Under the pieces are notes generated by a model that ran no database searches, was not told where the DNA came from, and saw only the letters and a list, made by a program, of their open reading frames with translations. From Rufibacter immobilis (GTDB taxonomy: Bacteria; Bacteroidota; Bacteroidia; Cytophagales; Hymenobacteraceae), in contig NZ_RJJE01000009.1 of NCBI RefSeq assembly GCF_003721565.1, forward strand, positions 124,001-188,000: DNA of 64,000 bases. The letters run 5' to 3'. The position numbers and the translations under genes were made by a program. Shown piece after piece: positions 43,701 to 51,629 of this stretch; position 1 is the first letter of the stretch, and each line of letters starts with the position of its first letter.

Positions 43701-44155
43701 GAAAATCCTGCACTATTGCTACCCTTCCGGTACTTCTCCACGTTATAGTTCAGCTTTAGCGCCGGAATTGTTTCAGTCCCTGTGTTTCTCAGGGCGACAT
43801 ACAGGTTGCCACTCTTGGTAGCGCTCCCCGAGGAAATAAAGCCTATTGCTCTATCTCCAGAATTGGCGCCTGCTCCAAAATTATAGATGCCATTTGAGGC
43901 AGAAGAACTTAAATTGTCTCCCCCTTCCCTTTCTGTGGCCGTTACGGCTCCAGCATAGGCACTCAACGTTCTTACATTCGCATCCTTTGATACTTTCCAG
44001 CCAGCGGGTAAGCCTGCGGCGGCAGTACTGCCTATAGAAGAAAAATCTTGGGTAATCTTTGCTCCTGGTGTAATATCAACTTGCCCCCAAGCATCACTAC
44101 CAAACCATAAACCTGTCCATAAGAGCAAACTAACTTTGCGTAAATGTTTAACCAT
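40772..44155 (-). CDS. Secreted multidomain endonuclease/exonuclease/phosphatase-family protein with T9SS type A sorting domain
   Basis: 1127 residues from the ATG at 44155. Upstream in-frame codons to 44233 lie before the signal peptide and are not used. Order: signal peptide (MVKHLRKVSLLLWTGLWFGSDAWGQ); a beta-rich N-terminal region; an Ig-like Big_5 domain (PPTLVSSIPASGATNVATN); a second beta-sandwich with DUF1573-like repeats; a choice-of-anchor J-like domain (SGWTQYSVTGAQVWA to WTVDDFKIQD); an EEP phosphoesterase domain with catalytic motifs ATYNMEFFG, IGIEEIS, IHAKSG, LLGDFND and SDHLPVYARF; and a C-terminal T9SS type A domain (LSPNPTTGAVSLRLPAGAA to TRIIKK). It is therefore exported and anchored or released by T9SS. 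DNase or sphingomyelinase-like action is possible; the substrate is unknown. Confidence 0.9.
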   Translation of the reverse strand: MVKHLRKVSLLLWTGLWFGSDAWGQVDITPGAKITQDFSSIGSTAAAGLPAGWKVSKDANVRTLSAYAGAVTATEREGGDNLSSSASNGIYNFGAGANSGDRAIGFISSGSATKSGNLYVALRNTGTETIPALKLNYNVEKYRKGSNSAGFSIQLYYSKNGENWVSAGDDFNVSFGADTETAGFSPAPGATVSVKDKTLSLALAAGETRYLAWNYSVTSGSTTSNAQALGIDDIVIEADNTPPTLVSSIPASGATNVATNLDVVLTFNEDVFAGTGNFTLTPQNGNSTSVAATDSRVVFSGRTVTIRNVEMVANTVYVGTIDNNAVKDGAGNFFAGISGNTLTFTTAAKATPQITASQSSISFPAIALANKVNAVYELSAANLSGEVTVAVTGPFEISKTEGSYATTPLVFTKEELATAQKVYVRFSPAALGATTGTISHTSAGAEPVTVTLTGLAVDPYNQNFNDPAFLTTSGWTQYSVTGAQVWASTNFGHTCLTGCNASTPDKAAQISGFAGSAIPNEDWLVSPQLDLTTFTNTPVLEFWTISAFEGNQLKLMYSTDYTGTGNPNTATWTELPGGFPASNSSLWTLSQGIELPKTAKYVAFVYTSTAEGASRWTVDDFKIQDASSYHSIPTLTLNFGEVASGSKSAAQNFTFKAIGYGDLTATAPAGFELSANNGNSFASTITVSAAEAAAGKTVQVRFAPTTKQLKVEGQIAITGTGLQTSTIAVLGSSYLRAETFDVATYNMEFFGNGTQISGEFGPKDRTQQISNATTVLSRLNMDIIGIEEISDETAVDAVIANLPGTYAKSISQVYSYSIKPNTSTNPFPAQKIGFIYNTATVTPVGFRVMFKELYEKAVAGTTTAISDDFWSSGRLPYMGTFDVTLNGITKRIRVIDIHAKSGSATADYNRRVEDLAVLKDSIDTYYGAHNVILLGDFNDNVFGSIKEGAESSYNSFVADVADYKTLTYSLAQNGGFSFPSSKSFLDHIIISNELTDEYLDNSITIEDPSSYVPSYASTTSDHLPVYARFAFTTADPLGVKEDMASAFRLSPNPTTGAVSLRLPAGAAKEKLSATVYSLRGEVLLQVSGSEQKLNEALSKTLGSSAAGLYLVKVQAGSQAYQTRIIKK

Positions 44156-44462
44156 TGAGGTAACTTTAAGAATTGATATATTAAGTATAAAATTATTGCA
44201 AGCGCCTCTGCCTGAGCAGCAGTGACAGAGCACTAAAGGTCCTATACAAAAGTAACCAATGATTCTCTAGACCATGTTATGGTTGGGTTAATTTTAGCCG
44301 AGAATCTTCTTCTAAATCTTGCACTTACAGCCTTCTTAAAATTAAGAATCAGCAACTCTCCAGTAGTTATAGAAAACCAGATAAAATATTTCGCAAATCA
44401 CTAAAGATCAGCATATTAAATACATAAAAACATCTCCTATTTTGCAACTAGCGGCCTTTCAA
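44156..44462. other. AT-rich intergenic region, nothing recognised
   Basis: Region between the divergent secreted-nuclease and unknown gene starts. It has long A/T tracts but no repeat, hairpin or -7 box that I could pick with confidence, and it lacks a P38 copy. Confidence 0.5.
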
Positions 44463-45512
44463 ATGTGTTCTAAGAACATGAAGAAGGTACAAGATGAAAA
44501 CGTGATTCCGCTCTTTCAGGAAGAGCAAAAACTACAGGATTCTGCCTGGCGGAAATCTATTCCGGCCCAGGTGTTCCTGAACTACTTTTTCGCCATCAAC
44601 TACCATATCACCCATAGCCCGGAAGACGCAGGCCTGAAGAACCAAGTCTTTTTACGGCAGCATTCGGCGGATCTTTCTGAGAAAGACGTGCAGGCGCTGG
44701 CCAGAATCCTGAACAACAGCTGGAGCACCGAGTACGCCCTACGCGCCACCGCCGAGTTGGGCGATGAGACGTATCTGCGCAATGCTCTGCACTGGACGTT
44801 TCCGCAGGCGTATTACTCCATCTTCGCGGGACTGCAGGCGTTTCTGTATACGTTGGGCATAAAGACCAACAATGAAGCGGCCATTAGAAGGGAAGCCGGG
44901 CGTTTGGTGGTGAAAAACGCTTACCCTAGGGTGGTGGGTTACTATGCCGCCGGGGCATATAATGACTTCAGCATTCACCGCTTGCCCTTGGCGGGTTATA
45001 AAGCAGGTTTGCAGATAGCCGGTAAAGAGATTGAGGCCCAGGCCCAAATAGGGCAGTTCCTGCGCACCACCAGAAAACTTACCGCCAATGCCATCAGGCA
45101 GCAGGTACAGCGAAATCCGGCTACGGCCATCAGGAGCAGTAAGACCGGCGAGGTGCTGGAGAAATGGTCGGCACAACACTGGCAGCAGATTACGTGGCGC
45201 ATGGGCTATACTACGCTCTTTGACCTGCTAAGCCGCCTTAGGATCTCGTCTTCGCAGAAGGAGATTGAGCGTTTCGTGGAGGCGCAAATTGATTTTAAGC
45301 TGTTCCATGAATGCCTGCTTTCTTTGGTGAGTTACCTGAACGGCCTGCACGAGAGCTACGTAGCCCAAGCGATTGGGCTGGAGCAGTACCGGAAAGTGGT
45401 GGCGGAATTGCCGGAACATTTGCGTACAGGCTTTGTTTCCAAGCGTCTGCAAGAGCAGGTGGCGCCTCTGTTCACAGAAGGTACCACGCACCAACTTTCA
45501 GTGGCGGCTTAA
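44463..45512 (+). CDS. Conserved protein of unknown function
   Basis: 349 residues from the ATG at 44463. ATG at 44478 (MKKVQDENVIPLF) is an equally good start, and a TTG at 44442 is less likely. It is a soluble, mostly helical protein with no signal peptide. A hydrophobic stretch near residues 110-135 (HWTFPQAYYSIFAGLQAFLYTLG) is followed by KNAYPRVVGYYAAGAYNDFSIHRLPL. The C-terminal third has helices with many Arg and Gln (TTRKLTANAIRQQVQRNPATAIRSSK). I do not recognise the family. The AYYSIFAGLQAFL helix recalls HEPN-type domains, but the R-X4-6-H motif is absent, so I make no claim. Confidence 0.72.
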   Translation: MCSKNMKKVQDENVIPLFQEEQKLQDSAWRKSIPAQVFLNYFFAINYHITHSPEDAGLKNQVFLRQHSADLSEKDVQALARILNNSWSTEYALRATAELGDETYLRNALHWTFPQAYYSIFAGLQAFLYTLGIKTNNEAAIRREAGRLVVKNAYPRVVGYYAAGAYNDFSIHRLPLAGYKAGLQIAGKEIEAQAQIGQFLRTTRKLTANAIRQQVQRNPATAIRSSKTGEVLEKWSAQHWQQITWRMGYTTLFDLLSRLRISSSQKEIERFVEAQIDFKLFHECLLSLVSYLNGLHESYVAQAIGLEQYRKVVAELPEHLRTGFVSKRLQEQVAPLFTEGTTHQLSVAA

Positions 45513-45549
45513 TGGACTTGTCTATGGCGTAGCACTTACTTTACTACAC

Positions 45550-45582
45550 AAAGAAGCACCGCCAAAACGGTGCTTCTTTTTT
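45550..45582 (+). terminator. Intrinsic terminator
   Basis: Arms AAAGAAGCACCG and CGGTGCTTCTTT, loop CCAAAA, followed by TTT. It follows the unknown gene by 37 bases. A P38 copy starts 12 bases later. Confidence 0.83.
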
Positions 45583-45593
45583 ATAGGTCAACT

Positions 45594-45633
45594 GCTGTTT
45601 AGGGCCTCTTTTTTGAAAAACAGCCCTAAACGC
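45594..45633. repeat. P38 repeat, symmetric form
   Basis: CTGTTTAGGGCCTCTTTTTTG and AAAAACAGCCCTAAACGC arms with one-base imbalance. It sits between two convergent genes of unknown function, 21 bases from the second stop. Confidence 0.83.
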
Positions 45634-45654
45634 AAAAGGGCAGGAATGGTAACA

Positions 45655-46119
45655 TTAATGGCTGAATCTCTCAATCTGCACGCCCTGCGCGCCAGCTTCT
45701 TTCAGGGCTTCAATGGCACAGTGCTTAATCTGCTGTAGTTTCAGTTCATGACCTTCAAAGAGCGCCAACACTTCCGGGGCCACAGATTCAGGATCGGCGG
45801 CGGCCTGCATGTGCCCGGCCTGTTCTATGGTGAAACACATGGCTTTCACTTTCTCCCCTTTCACCCGCACCTGTGAGGCATTGAACTTAATGAGGTTCTG
45901 TTTCAAGTAATCCCGCACGAAATCGCCTTCGTCAATGTCTGTGTCCGCCAGCCTCAGCACTTCCTGGTAACTCCGCTTGTGCAGGAATTCTTTGAGAGTG
46001 GGTTGCAGCATTTTACGCACCTGCGGGTCACTGATCTGGTGGGCATAGATGAGGATATTGAAAATCCAGCGGAGGGTTCCGTCGTTCTCCTCAAAAACGA
46101 GGCTTAATTCACATTTCAT
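45655..46119 (-). CDS. Hypothetical protein, unknown family
   Basis: 154 residues with no signal peptide, membrane helix or motif I know. The sequence alternates helices and strands (MKCELSLVFEENDGTLRWIFNILIYAH, then VRKMLQPTLKEFLHKRSYQEVLRL, and a final LQQIKHCAIEALKEAG). The coding frame is convincing: it has good codon usage, an ATG start and a P38 copy 20 bases after its stop. It is preceded by an SDR gene on the same strand with a 100-base gap, so the two may be co-transcribed. Nothing else can be said. Confidence 0.68.
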   Translation of the reverse strand: MKCELSLVFEENDGTLRWIFNILIYAHQISDPQVRKMLQPTLKEFLHKRSYQEVLRLADTDIDEGDFVRDYLKQNLIKFNASQVRVKGEKVKAMCFTIEQAGHMQAAADPESVAPEVLALFEGHELKLQQIKHCAIEALKEAGAQGVQIERFSH

Positions 46120-46220
46120 AGCGTGGGGGATTGGTTTTAGACTTTAACGGCGAAAGCCGGGGAAGGATTAGGAAAGCCTCTAGCTTACTCCTATTCAGCC
46201 CAATACCAATACCTTCAGGC

Positions 46221-47213
46221 TCACGCGTTCCGGCTTTTCCCGTTTCTGGAGACCACGTACAGCAGCGCGGCTGCGCCAGCCACGGCCAAGGCAATTTTAC
46301 CAGCCTGGGGCTTCTTAGGTTCCTGCCATCCGCCGGAAACATCGGTGCCTACCCAGGAAGATTCAAACAGATGCCCATGGGTGACCGGAACTGCTTCGGC
46401 TACTGCAAAATACTTCTCCATGAACCGGGCAGCCAGTTTTCTGGTGAGCGCCGGAAAAAGGGAATTGGAGATTCTGGCTACGTAGCCAAACCCACCGGCC
46501 ATTACCCCTGGTTTGTAATGGTGCACCAACTCTACGATGGTGTCTGCCACCAACTGCGCGTCATATACGGGCGGAGCCGGTTTCAACTTTTTGCCAATGT
46601 AGTTTCCGCCATGCTGAAAGCCAGGTGTATCAATAAAGGCCGGAAACACATCGCTGATTCTGATCTTGGGGTATTTGAGCAACTCTGCCCGTAGCGCCTC
46701 CGAGAACCCGCGTAAGCCATACTTGCTGGCCGCATAGGAAACCCCATACGGCATAGGCGCGAACGCTCCCAAGGAAACGGTATTGATGAGCAGCCCGTAT
46801 TCCTGCCGCTTAAAGATGGGCAGCACCGCGTGGGCTCCCCGCATGTAGCCCAGCAGATTGATCTGGATGACCTGTTCATGCGCCGCCATGGGCACCTGCT
46901 CGTATTCGCCTATGGCCCCGGAACCGGCGTTGTTCACCCACACATCAATTTTACCGGCTAAGGCTAAGGCGGCCTCTGCCAGAGCGGGCAAGTCCTGCGG
47001 CTGAGTAACGTCTGTGGGCACCGCCAGTGCTTTGCTCCCCCGCTGCATGCAATCTGCCACCAGCTGTTCCAGAATCTCTTTTCTTCGGGCAGCTAAAATG
47101 AGGGTGGCCCCCTGTTGGGCGAACGTAAGGGCGGTAGCCCGCCCAATGCCGCTGGAGGCCCCGGTAATGACCACTACTTTATCTGCCAATGGTCTTTGTG
47201 CATCTTTTTCCAT
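46221..47213 (-). CDS. SDR family oxidoreductase with C-terminal hydrophobic tail
   Basis: 330 residues. The Rossmann motif is VVVITGASSGIGRATALTFAQQG (TGxxxGIG) at about residues 12-34, NNAG at about 93-96 (DVWVNNAGSG), and the catalytic Tyr-x3-Lys is YAASKYGLRGFSEALRAEL near 168. This is a classical short-chain dehydrogenase that uses NAD(P)H on alcohol or carbonyl groups. After the SDR core come 80 residues with a charged linker and a short C-terminal hydrophobic helix (ALAVAGAAALLYVV), which may tether it to the membrane. Substrate unknown. Confidence 0.9.
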   Translation of the reverse strand: MEKDAQRPLADKVVVITGASSGIGRATALTFAQQGATLILAARRKEILEQLVADCMQRGSKALAVPTDVTQPQDLPALAEAALALAGKIDVWVNNAGSGAIGEYEQVPMAAHEQVIQINLLGYMRGAHAVLPIFKRQEYGLLINTVSLGAFAPMPYGVSYAASKYGLRGFSEALRAELLKYPKIRISDVFPAFIDTPGFQHGGNYIGKKLKPAPPVYDAQLVADTIVELVHHYKPGVMAGGFGYVARISNSLFPALTRKLAARFMEKYFAVAEAVPVTHGHLFESSWVGTDVSGGWQEPKKPQAGKIALAVAGAAALLYVVSRNGKSRNA

Positions 47214-47450
47214 GTCCAGTGTTTTTGAATTTTCTCCGCGCGCCTCTGCCTCCCTCTCTTTTATTTACGGCAGCTATCATTGAATGATTTGCTCCGGCAG
47301 ACAGCTCACCCTCAGCCCGGTATACTCAGCACTACCACTGCGCCCGTGCAGAAAGAAATTCCATTCATTTTCTTTAGGCTTCGTAAGAGAAACAGACCTT
47401 CTATCAAAAAGGAGGTCGTTCATCAGAACCTAGACATAAATTCATTCACT

Positions 47451-48446
47451 ATGGAGTACAGAAAATTAGGAGCCTCAGACCTGGAAGTAACCGTGTTAAC
47501 CTTCGGGGCTTGGGCAGCGGGCGGCTGGATGTGGGGCGGTACCGAACGCCAGGAGGCCGTAGACGCCATCAAAGCCGCTTATGACCACGGCATGACCTCC
47601 ATTGACACCGCGCCCATTTACGGCCAGGGCCTGAGCGAGGAAATTGTGGGCGAAGCCATCAAAGGAATTCCGCGCGACAAAGTGCAGATTCTGACCAAGT
47701 ACGGCATGCGCTGGGACCTGGCCAAAGGCGATTTCGCCATGCACAGCCAGGATAACCAAGGCAACCCCATTGATGTGTACAAATACGCGGGCCGCGAGAG
47801 CATCATCAAAGAATGCGAAGACAGCCTCCGCCGCCTGGGCACCGACTACATTGACCTCTACCAGATCCATTGGCCAGACAGCACCACGCCTATTCAGGAG
47901 ACGATGGAGGCCGTAGCCCAGCTTCTTAAAGAAGGGAAAATCCGCCAGGCCGGGGTCAGCAATTACAACGTAGCCCAGATGCAGGAAGCCGAAAAATACG
48001 TGACCCTAGCCTCTAACCAGGTCCCCTACAGCATGGTGAACCGCGGCATTGAAGCCGATGTGGTGCCTTACTGTCTGGAGCACAACAAAGCCATTCTGGC
48101 CTACAGCCCCCTGGAACGCGGCCTGCTCACCGGTAAAATCAAGCCCGGCCACCATTTCAACGAAGGCGACCACCGCGCCCAGTTACCGGTGTACCAACCG
48201 CAGAGCCTGGAAAAGGTAAATGCGTTCCTGAACAAGATAAAGCCGCTGGCCGATGACAAAAACGCCACCTTAGGCCAACTGGTGCTGCGCTGGACCATTG
48301 CCCAGCCCGGCATCACCATTGCCCTGGTAGGCGCCCGCAACGCTGAGCAAACCATCCAGAATGCCAAAGCCATGGACGTACAGCTAAGCCAGGAAGAAAT
48401 CTCCTTCATGACCGAGGAACTGAACAAGCTGGACCTGCCCAAGTAA
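47451..48446 (+). CDS. Aldo/keto reductase
   Basis: 331 residues from the ATG at 47451 (MEYRKLGASDLEVT), the normal AKR start. An open stretch from 47280 is not coding. The (beta/alpha)8 AKR tetrad can be read: Asp in SIDTAPIYGQG with Tyr in the same segment, Lys in VQILTKYG, His in YQIHWPDST. The NADP-binding C-terminal part is VALVGARNAEQTIQNAKAM. It belongs to the group that resembles IolS and YajO-like reductases. Substrate unknown. It is a single gene, followed two bases later by a P38 copy. Confidence 0.9.
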   Translation: MEYRKLGASDLEVTVLTFGAWAAGGWMWGGTERQEAVDAIKAAYDHGMTSIDTAPIYGQGLSEEIVGEAIKGIPRDKVQILTKYGMRWDLAKGDFAMHSQDNQGNPIDVYKYAGRESIIKECEDSLRRLGTDYIDLYQIHWPDSTTPIQETMEAVAQLLKEGKIRQAGVSNYNVAQMQEAEKYVTLASNQVPYSMVNRGIEADVVPYCLEHNKAILAYSPLERGLLTGKIKPGHHFNEGDHRAQLPVYQPQSLEKVNAFLNKIKPLADDKNATLGQLVLRWTIAQPGITIALVGARNAEQTIQNAKAMDVQLSQEEISFMTEELNKLDLPK

Positions 48447-48448
48447 AA

Positions 48449-48493
48449 TGGTGCGTTTAGGGGCTCTTTTTCCAAAATCTGCCCCTAAACGTA
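48449..48493. repeat. P38 repeat, symmetric form, after the AKR stop
   Basis: TGGTGCGTTTAGGGGCTCTTTTT and GCCCCTAAACGTACAT arms; the flanks pair loosely (ATGGTGCG/CGTACAT). It starts two bases after the TAA. The region to 49111 holds several other repeats. Confidence 0.87.
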
Positions 48494-48505
48494 CATCCCA
48501 TGCCC

Positions 48506-48538
48506 AATGCCCGGCTGTCTCAGGATTAGCCGGGCATT
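48506..48538 (+). terminator. Hairpin, likely AKR terminator
   Basis: AATGCCCGGCT and AGCCGGGCATT, perfect 11-bp arms with an 11-base loop (GTCTCAGGATT), followed by CTGGTTTT. It sits between two P38 copies. Confidence 0.7.
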
Positions 48539-48540
48539 CT

Positions 48541-48579
48541 GGTTTTAGGCTAATTCTGGAAAAAGAGCCGCTAAACGGG
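48541..48579. repeat. P38 repeat, asymmetric form
   Basis: GGTTTTAGGCTAATTC degenerate arm, then TGGAAAAAGAGCCGCTAAACGG conserved arm. It lies directly after a terminator hairpin and before a heptad array. A further degenerate P38-like stretch is at 48611-48647. Confidence 0.82.
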
Positions 48580-48610
48580 AGTCCTGAGTTCTGAGTCTTG
48601 AGTCCTGAGT
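48579..48610. repeat. Heptad repeat (GAGTYYT) x4
   Basis: GAGTCCT, GAGTTCT, GAGTCTT, GAGTCCT then GAG: four seven-base units. The same array occurs inverted at 13469-13495. It directly adjoins a P38 copy, as the other copy nearly does. Confidence 0.78.
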
Positions 48611-48649
48611 TTTAGCTTAGTTTGGGAAGAAGAGTCCAGCAACGGAAGA

Positions 48650-48795
48650 ACCCACCCCTACCCCTCCCAGGAGGGGAGCATCCACTAAAGTGGGAAACAG
48701 TTTATCTAGCTGCTTGGGTAGAAGCTAAACTTAGAGTTAGCCATTGGTTTTGACTATGCAACAAAACTCCCCTCCTGGGAGGGGCAGGGGTGGGT
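48650..48795. repeat. 28-bp inverted repeat pair
   Basis: Arms 48650-48677 and 48768-48795 pair at 27 of 28 positions (ACCCACCCCTACCCCTCCCA then GGAGGGGA). Each arm also has an internal palindrome (CCCCTCC/GGAGGGG). The 90-base interior is AT-rich with no frame. Similar CCTCCCAGGAGGGG sequences are widespread in Bacteroidota from what I recall, so this is probably a known type of dispersed repeat. Confidence 0.75.
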
Positions 48796-48897
48796 TTACA
48801 CCTACTGAACTTCCGTTATTACCAGCTGAGCCATGGCTCCAACCTGCAACAGCCTCAGCTAAACGCACCAGTTCCAGTCTTTCCTTTGAGCGCCTCG

Positions 48898-48951
48898 CTT
48901 GTGGCCAAGTAAGCAAGAAGCTAAGCACAGACTGCATTACTTGGCCGCAAG
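48898..48951. repeat. 15-bp inverted repeat
   Basis: CTTGTGGCCAAGTAA at 48898-48912 and complement TTACTTGGCCGCAAG at 48937-48951, 14 of 15 paired. The area to 48990 is GC-rich (GGGGCCCCGCGGCC near 48970), unlike its neighbours. Confidence 0.6.
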
Positions 48952-49071
48952 GGCTTGCGAGAGGGGAAGACGGGGCCCCGCGGCCGTGAGCGCATATCGG
49001 CTATGATGAAACAATACAGCAGATAAAACTCAGCGTCAAACGCCACAGCCAAGGGGACAGCCAAAGAAAAT

Positions 49072-49111
49072 CCCCTTTAGCGGCTCTTTTTCCAAAATCC
49101 GCCCTAAATCA
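49072..49111. repeat. P38 repeat, asymmetric form, upstream of lysS
   Basis: CCCTTTAGCGGCTCTTTTTCC conserved, AAAATCCGCCCTAAATC degenerate. It lies 100 bases before the lysS ATG. Confidence 0.75.
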
Positions 49112-49210
49112 ACCTTATTGAAAGGAATCACCCCACCATCTATTCAGGTCTGCGAATAATTTCCGAAATTTGCGGTTCGATTTATAGAATTCACTGAATT
49201 AGACGTTTCC

Positions 49211-50737
49211 ATGCAATTAAGCGAACAGGAACTACGCCGGCGCCATGAGCGCGAAGAGCTCCAGAAGATGGGCATCAACCCCTACCCTTCCGAACTTTTT
49301 GACGTGACCGCCACGGCCAAGGAAATAAAGGAAAACTACGATCCTGAGCAGAACAACTTTCAGGAGGTAAGCCTGGCGGGCCGTATGATGAGCCGCCGCA
49401 TCATGGGCAAGGCCTCGTTTGCCGAGCTCATGGACAGCACCGGCCGCATCCAGATCTACGTGTCCCGCGATGACATCGCCCCGGGCGAAAACAAAGACCT
49501 GTACAACACGGTGTTCAAGAAAATGCTGGACATCGGCGACTTCATCGGGATTAAGGGCTACGTGTTCAAGACGCAGGTAGGCGAAACATCGGTACACGTG
49601 ACCGAGCTGAAACTGCTGGCTAAATCCCTGAAACCGCTTCCTATTGTAAAGCGCGAGGTAGACGAGAATGGCGTGGAACATGTGTACGATGCCTTCTCTG
49701 ACCCGGAACTGCGCTACCGCCAGCGCTACGTGGACCTGGTGGTGAACCCAGACGTGCGCGATACCTTCATCAAGCGCACCAGGCTTGTGAACACCATGCG
49801 CGAGTACCTGAACGAGCGCGGCTACCTGGAGGTGGAAACCCCTATCCTGCAGCCCTTGTACGGCGGTGCAGCCGCCCGTCCGTTCAAGACGCACCACAAC
49901 ACCCTGGACATGACTTTGTACCTGCGCATAGCCAATGAGCTGTACTTGAAGCGTCTGATTGTGGGCGGTTTTGACGGCGTGTACGAATTCTCCAAAGACT
50001 TCCGGAACGAAGGCATGAGCCGTTTCCACAACCCGGAGTTCACGCAGGTGGAGCTGTACGTGGCCTACAAAGACTACTACTGGATGATGGATCTGGTGGA
50101 AGAGATGGTGGAGCGCGTGGCCATTGCCCTGCACGGCACCACTGAAGTTCAGGTTGGCGAGAACGTGATCAACTTCGCCCGCCCCTGGAAACGTTTCACC
50201 ATGTTTGAGGCCATTGAGCACTTCACCGGCATTGACATCTCTGAGATGGACGAGCCGAAGTTGCGTGAAACCGCCGCCAGTCTGGGCATCAAACTGGACC
50301 CGAACATTGGGAAAGGCAAGATCATTGACGAAATCTTTGGCGAAAAGTGCGAAGGTAAATTGATCCAGCCCACGTTCATCACGGATTATCCGGTGGAGAT
50401 GAGCCCGCTGGCCAAGAAACACCGCAGCAAAGAAGGTCTGGTGGAGCGGTTTGAGGCTATCTGCAACGGCAAGGAAATCTGTAACTCCTTCTCTGAGCTC
50501 AACGACCCGGTAGACCAACGCGCCCGCTTTGAGGAGCAGCTGGAACTGGGCAAGCGCGGCGACACTGAGGCCATGGTGCTGGACGAGGACTTCCTGCGTG
50601 CCCTGGAATACGGCATGCCACCTACCGCCGGTCTGGGCATTGGCATTGACCGCCTCAGCATGATCATGACCAACTCACACTCTATCCAGGATGTGCTGTT
50701 CTTCCCACAAATGAAGCCAGAGCGGCAAGCTGAATAA
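49211..50737 (+). CDS. lysS: Lysyl-tRNA synthetase, class II
   Basis: 508 residues, full length for LysRS. An N-terminal helical part ([19 protein letters not shown]) is followed by an OB-fold anticodon-binding domain ([32 protein letters not shown]) and the class II catalytic core: motif 1 near [29 protein letters not shown], motif 2 [18 protein letters not shown], motif 3 [15 protein letters not shown] near the end. It charges tRNA-Lys with lysine in the cytosol. It is preceded by repeat-rich DNA and followed by a strong terminator. Confidence 0.96.
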   Translation: MQLSEQELRRRHEREELQKMGINPYPSELFDVTATAKEIKENYDPEQNNFQEVSLAGRMMSRRIMGKASFAELMDSTGRIQIYVSRDDIAPGENKDLYNTVFKKMLDIGDFIGIKGYVFKTQVGETSVHVTELKLLAKSLKPLPIVKREVDENGVEHVYDAFSDPELRYRQRYVDLVVNPDVRDTFIKRTRLVNTMREYLNERGYLEVETPILQPLYGGAAARPFKTHHNTLDMTLYLRIANELYLKRLIVGGFDGVYEFSKDFRNEGMSRFHNPEFTQVELYVAYKDYYWMMDLVEEMVERVAIALHGTTEVQVGENVINFARPWKRFTMFEAIEHFTGIDISEMDEPKLRETAASLGIKLDPNIGKGKIIDEIFGEKCEGKLIQPTFITDYPVEMSPLAKKHRSKEGLVERFEAICNGKEICNSFSELNDPVDQRARFEEQLELGKRGDTEAMVLDEDFLRALEYGMPPTAGLGIGIDRLSMIMTNSHSIQDVLFFPQMKPERQAE

Positions 50738-50766
50738 TGTGCTGCTACGTAATTGAAGTATAAAAT

Positions 50767-50807
50767 AAAACAGGAAAGGCCACCTTATGGGTGGCCTTTC
50801 CTGTTTT
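50767..50807 (+). terminator. Intrinsic terminator of lysS
   Basis: 18-bp perfect arms AAAACAGGAAAGGCCACC and complement, loop TTATG, then a T-run. It begins 30 bases after the lysS stop. Its T-run is the left arm of the following P38 copy. Confidence 0.85.
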
Positions 50808-50841
50808 TGGTCCGATTCCGGAAAAAGAGCCGCTAAACGCC
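50804..50841. repeat. P38 repeat, asymmetric form, fused to the lysS terminator
   Basis: The degenerate arm TTTTGGTCCGATTCC starts within the terminator T-run, and the conserved arm GGAAAAAGAGCCGCTAAACG ends at 50839. Confidence 0.8.
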
Positions 50842-50855
50842 AAGTCTGTAAATGC

Positions 50856-50886
50856 AGAAAGCCTTCCCCGTTTGGGAAGGCTTTCT
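50856..50886. terminator. Second hairpin after lysS
   Basis: AGAAAGCCTTCCC and GGGAAGGCTTTCT, 13-bp perfect arms, loop CGTTT. The 230 bases from 50890 to 51119 beyond it are AT-rich with no feature I recognise. Confidence 0.7.
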
Positions 50887-51119
50887 TATATTGGTTAAAT
50901 AACGTTTTCTGCTACTTTAGATGTGACTTTCGTCTGTTTGCTCGGCTATTCTCGTATCCCTTAAAAACTAAATCTAAATCGACCTCTATTATTAAGTTTC
51001 AACGTCAATATTATCGCTTCGCTTTACTTCATCGGTTTCGCTGTCATCATTTAACCAATCATTCTATACCTTCTTTAACGGCTCTGCCCCTGTAAGGTTA
51101 CAGCACCGCTGAGAAAAGT

Positions 51120-51629
51120 TTAGGCCGTGGCGTTGGAGCCTCCCCCAGACCCGCCGCTGTTGGTAGAGCCTTTGGCTCTGCTGGCGCGCTTAGGCTTGGT
51201 GGGGGTGTTACCGGCGGTGTCATTGTCTGCCGTGTTGGTGCCGGTGGTTACGTCTCCGGCGGCGCCGGCGGTTCCCAGATTGGCACTACCGCTTACATCA
51301 TTGGTGGTGGCATCACCGGCGGCGCCAGTGGCTCCGCTCACGTTCCCACCAGTAGGGTTGTTGTCCAGGTGGGAAGTGGGTGTGGTGTTGGAACCGGTAT
51401 TCACAACTTCTGGATCACCGCCGCCCGTCACGCGGCCCAGCAGAGCCCCGGCACTGGAACCCAGCCCCTGTAAGGTAGACCCCAGGCCAGACCCCAGCTT
51501 AGAGGCCGATTTCTTCAGGTTGCCCCGGGTAGCTTCACCGGCTTCTGGAGCCATTAAGATACCCGCCACCAAACCGGCGCTGGCACCCGCTAGCATGGCC
51601 AGAATGATTTTTCCGTTATCGTCTTTCAT
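51120..51629 (-). CDS. YtxH domain-containing protein
   Basis: 169 residues from the ATG at 51629. An ATG at 51647 adds six residues, but the paralogue starts at the same MK(D/N)DN point. A YtxH domain (MKDDNGKIILAMLAGASAGLVAGILMAPEAGEATRGNLKKSASKL) has one glycine-rich membrane helix at about residues 6-28. The rest is a Gly/Ser/Thr/Asn/Ala tail of low complexity (GGNVSGATGAAGDATTNDVSG) ending in a basic KPKRASRAKG. Probably inner-membrane. Function unknown; YtxH proteins often accompany stress responses. A paralogue lies 129 bases upstream. Confidence 0.78.
   Translation of the reverse strand: MKDDNGKIILAMLAGASAGLVAGILMAPEAGEATRGNLKKSASKLGSGLGSTLQGLGSSAGALLGRVTGGGDPEVVNTGSNTTPTSHLDNNPTGGNVSGATGAAGDATTNDVSGSANLGTAGAAGDVTTGTNTADNDTAGNTPTKPKRASRAKGSTNSGGSGGGSNATA

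Noticed and set aside
47280-47450. 57-residue N-terminal extension of the aldo/keto reductase
   Set aside because: The family begins at MEYRKLG; the extension is low in coding character and lies in the divergent promoter region.
48840-48990. Remains of a coding gene in the GC-rich stretch before lysS
   Set aside because: Short open frame without a domain match; treated as repeat-like DNA because it holds an inverted repeat.
49232-50518. 428-residue open frame antisense to lysS
   Set aside because: Long only because lysS codon usage leaves the opposite strand open; the translation has repeated His/Val/Gln without a domain.
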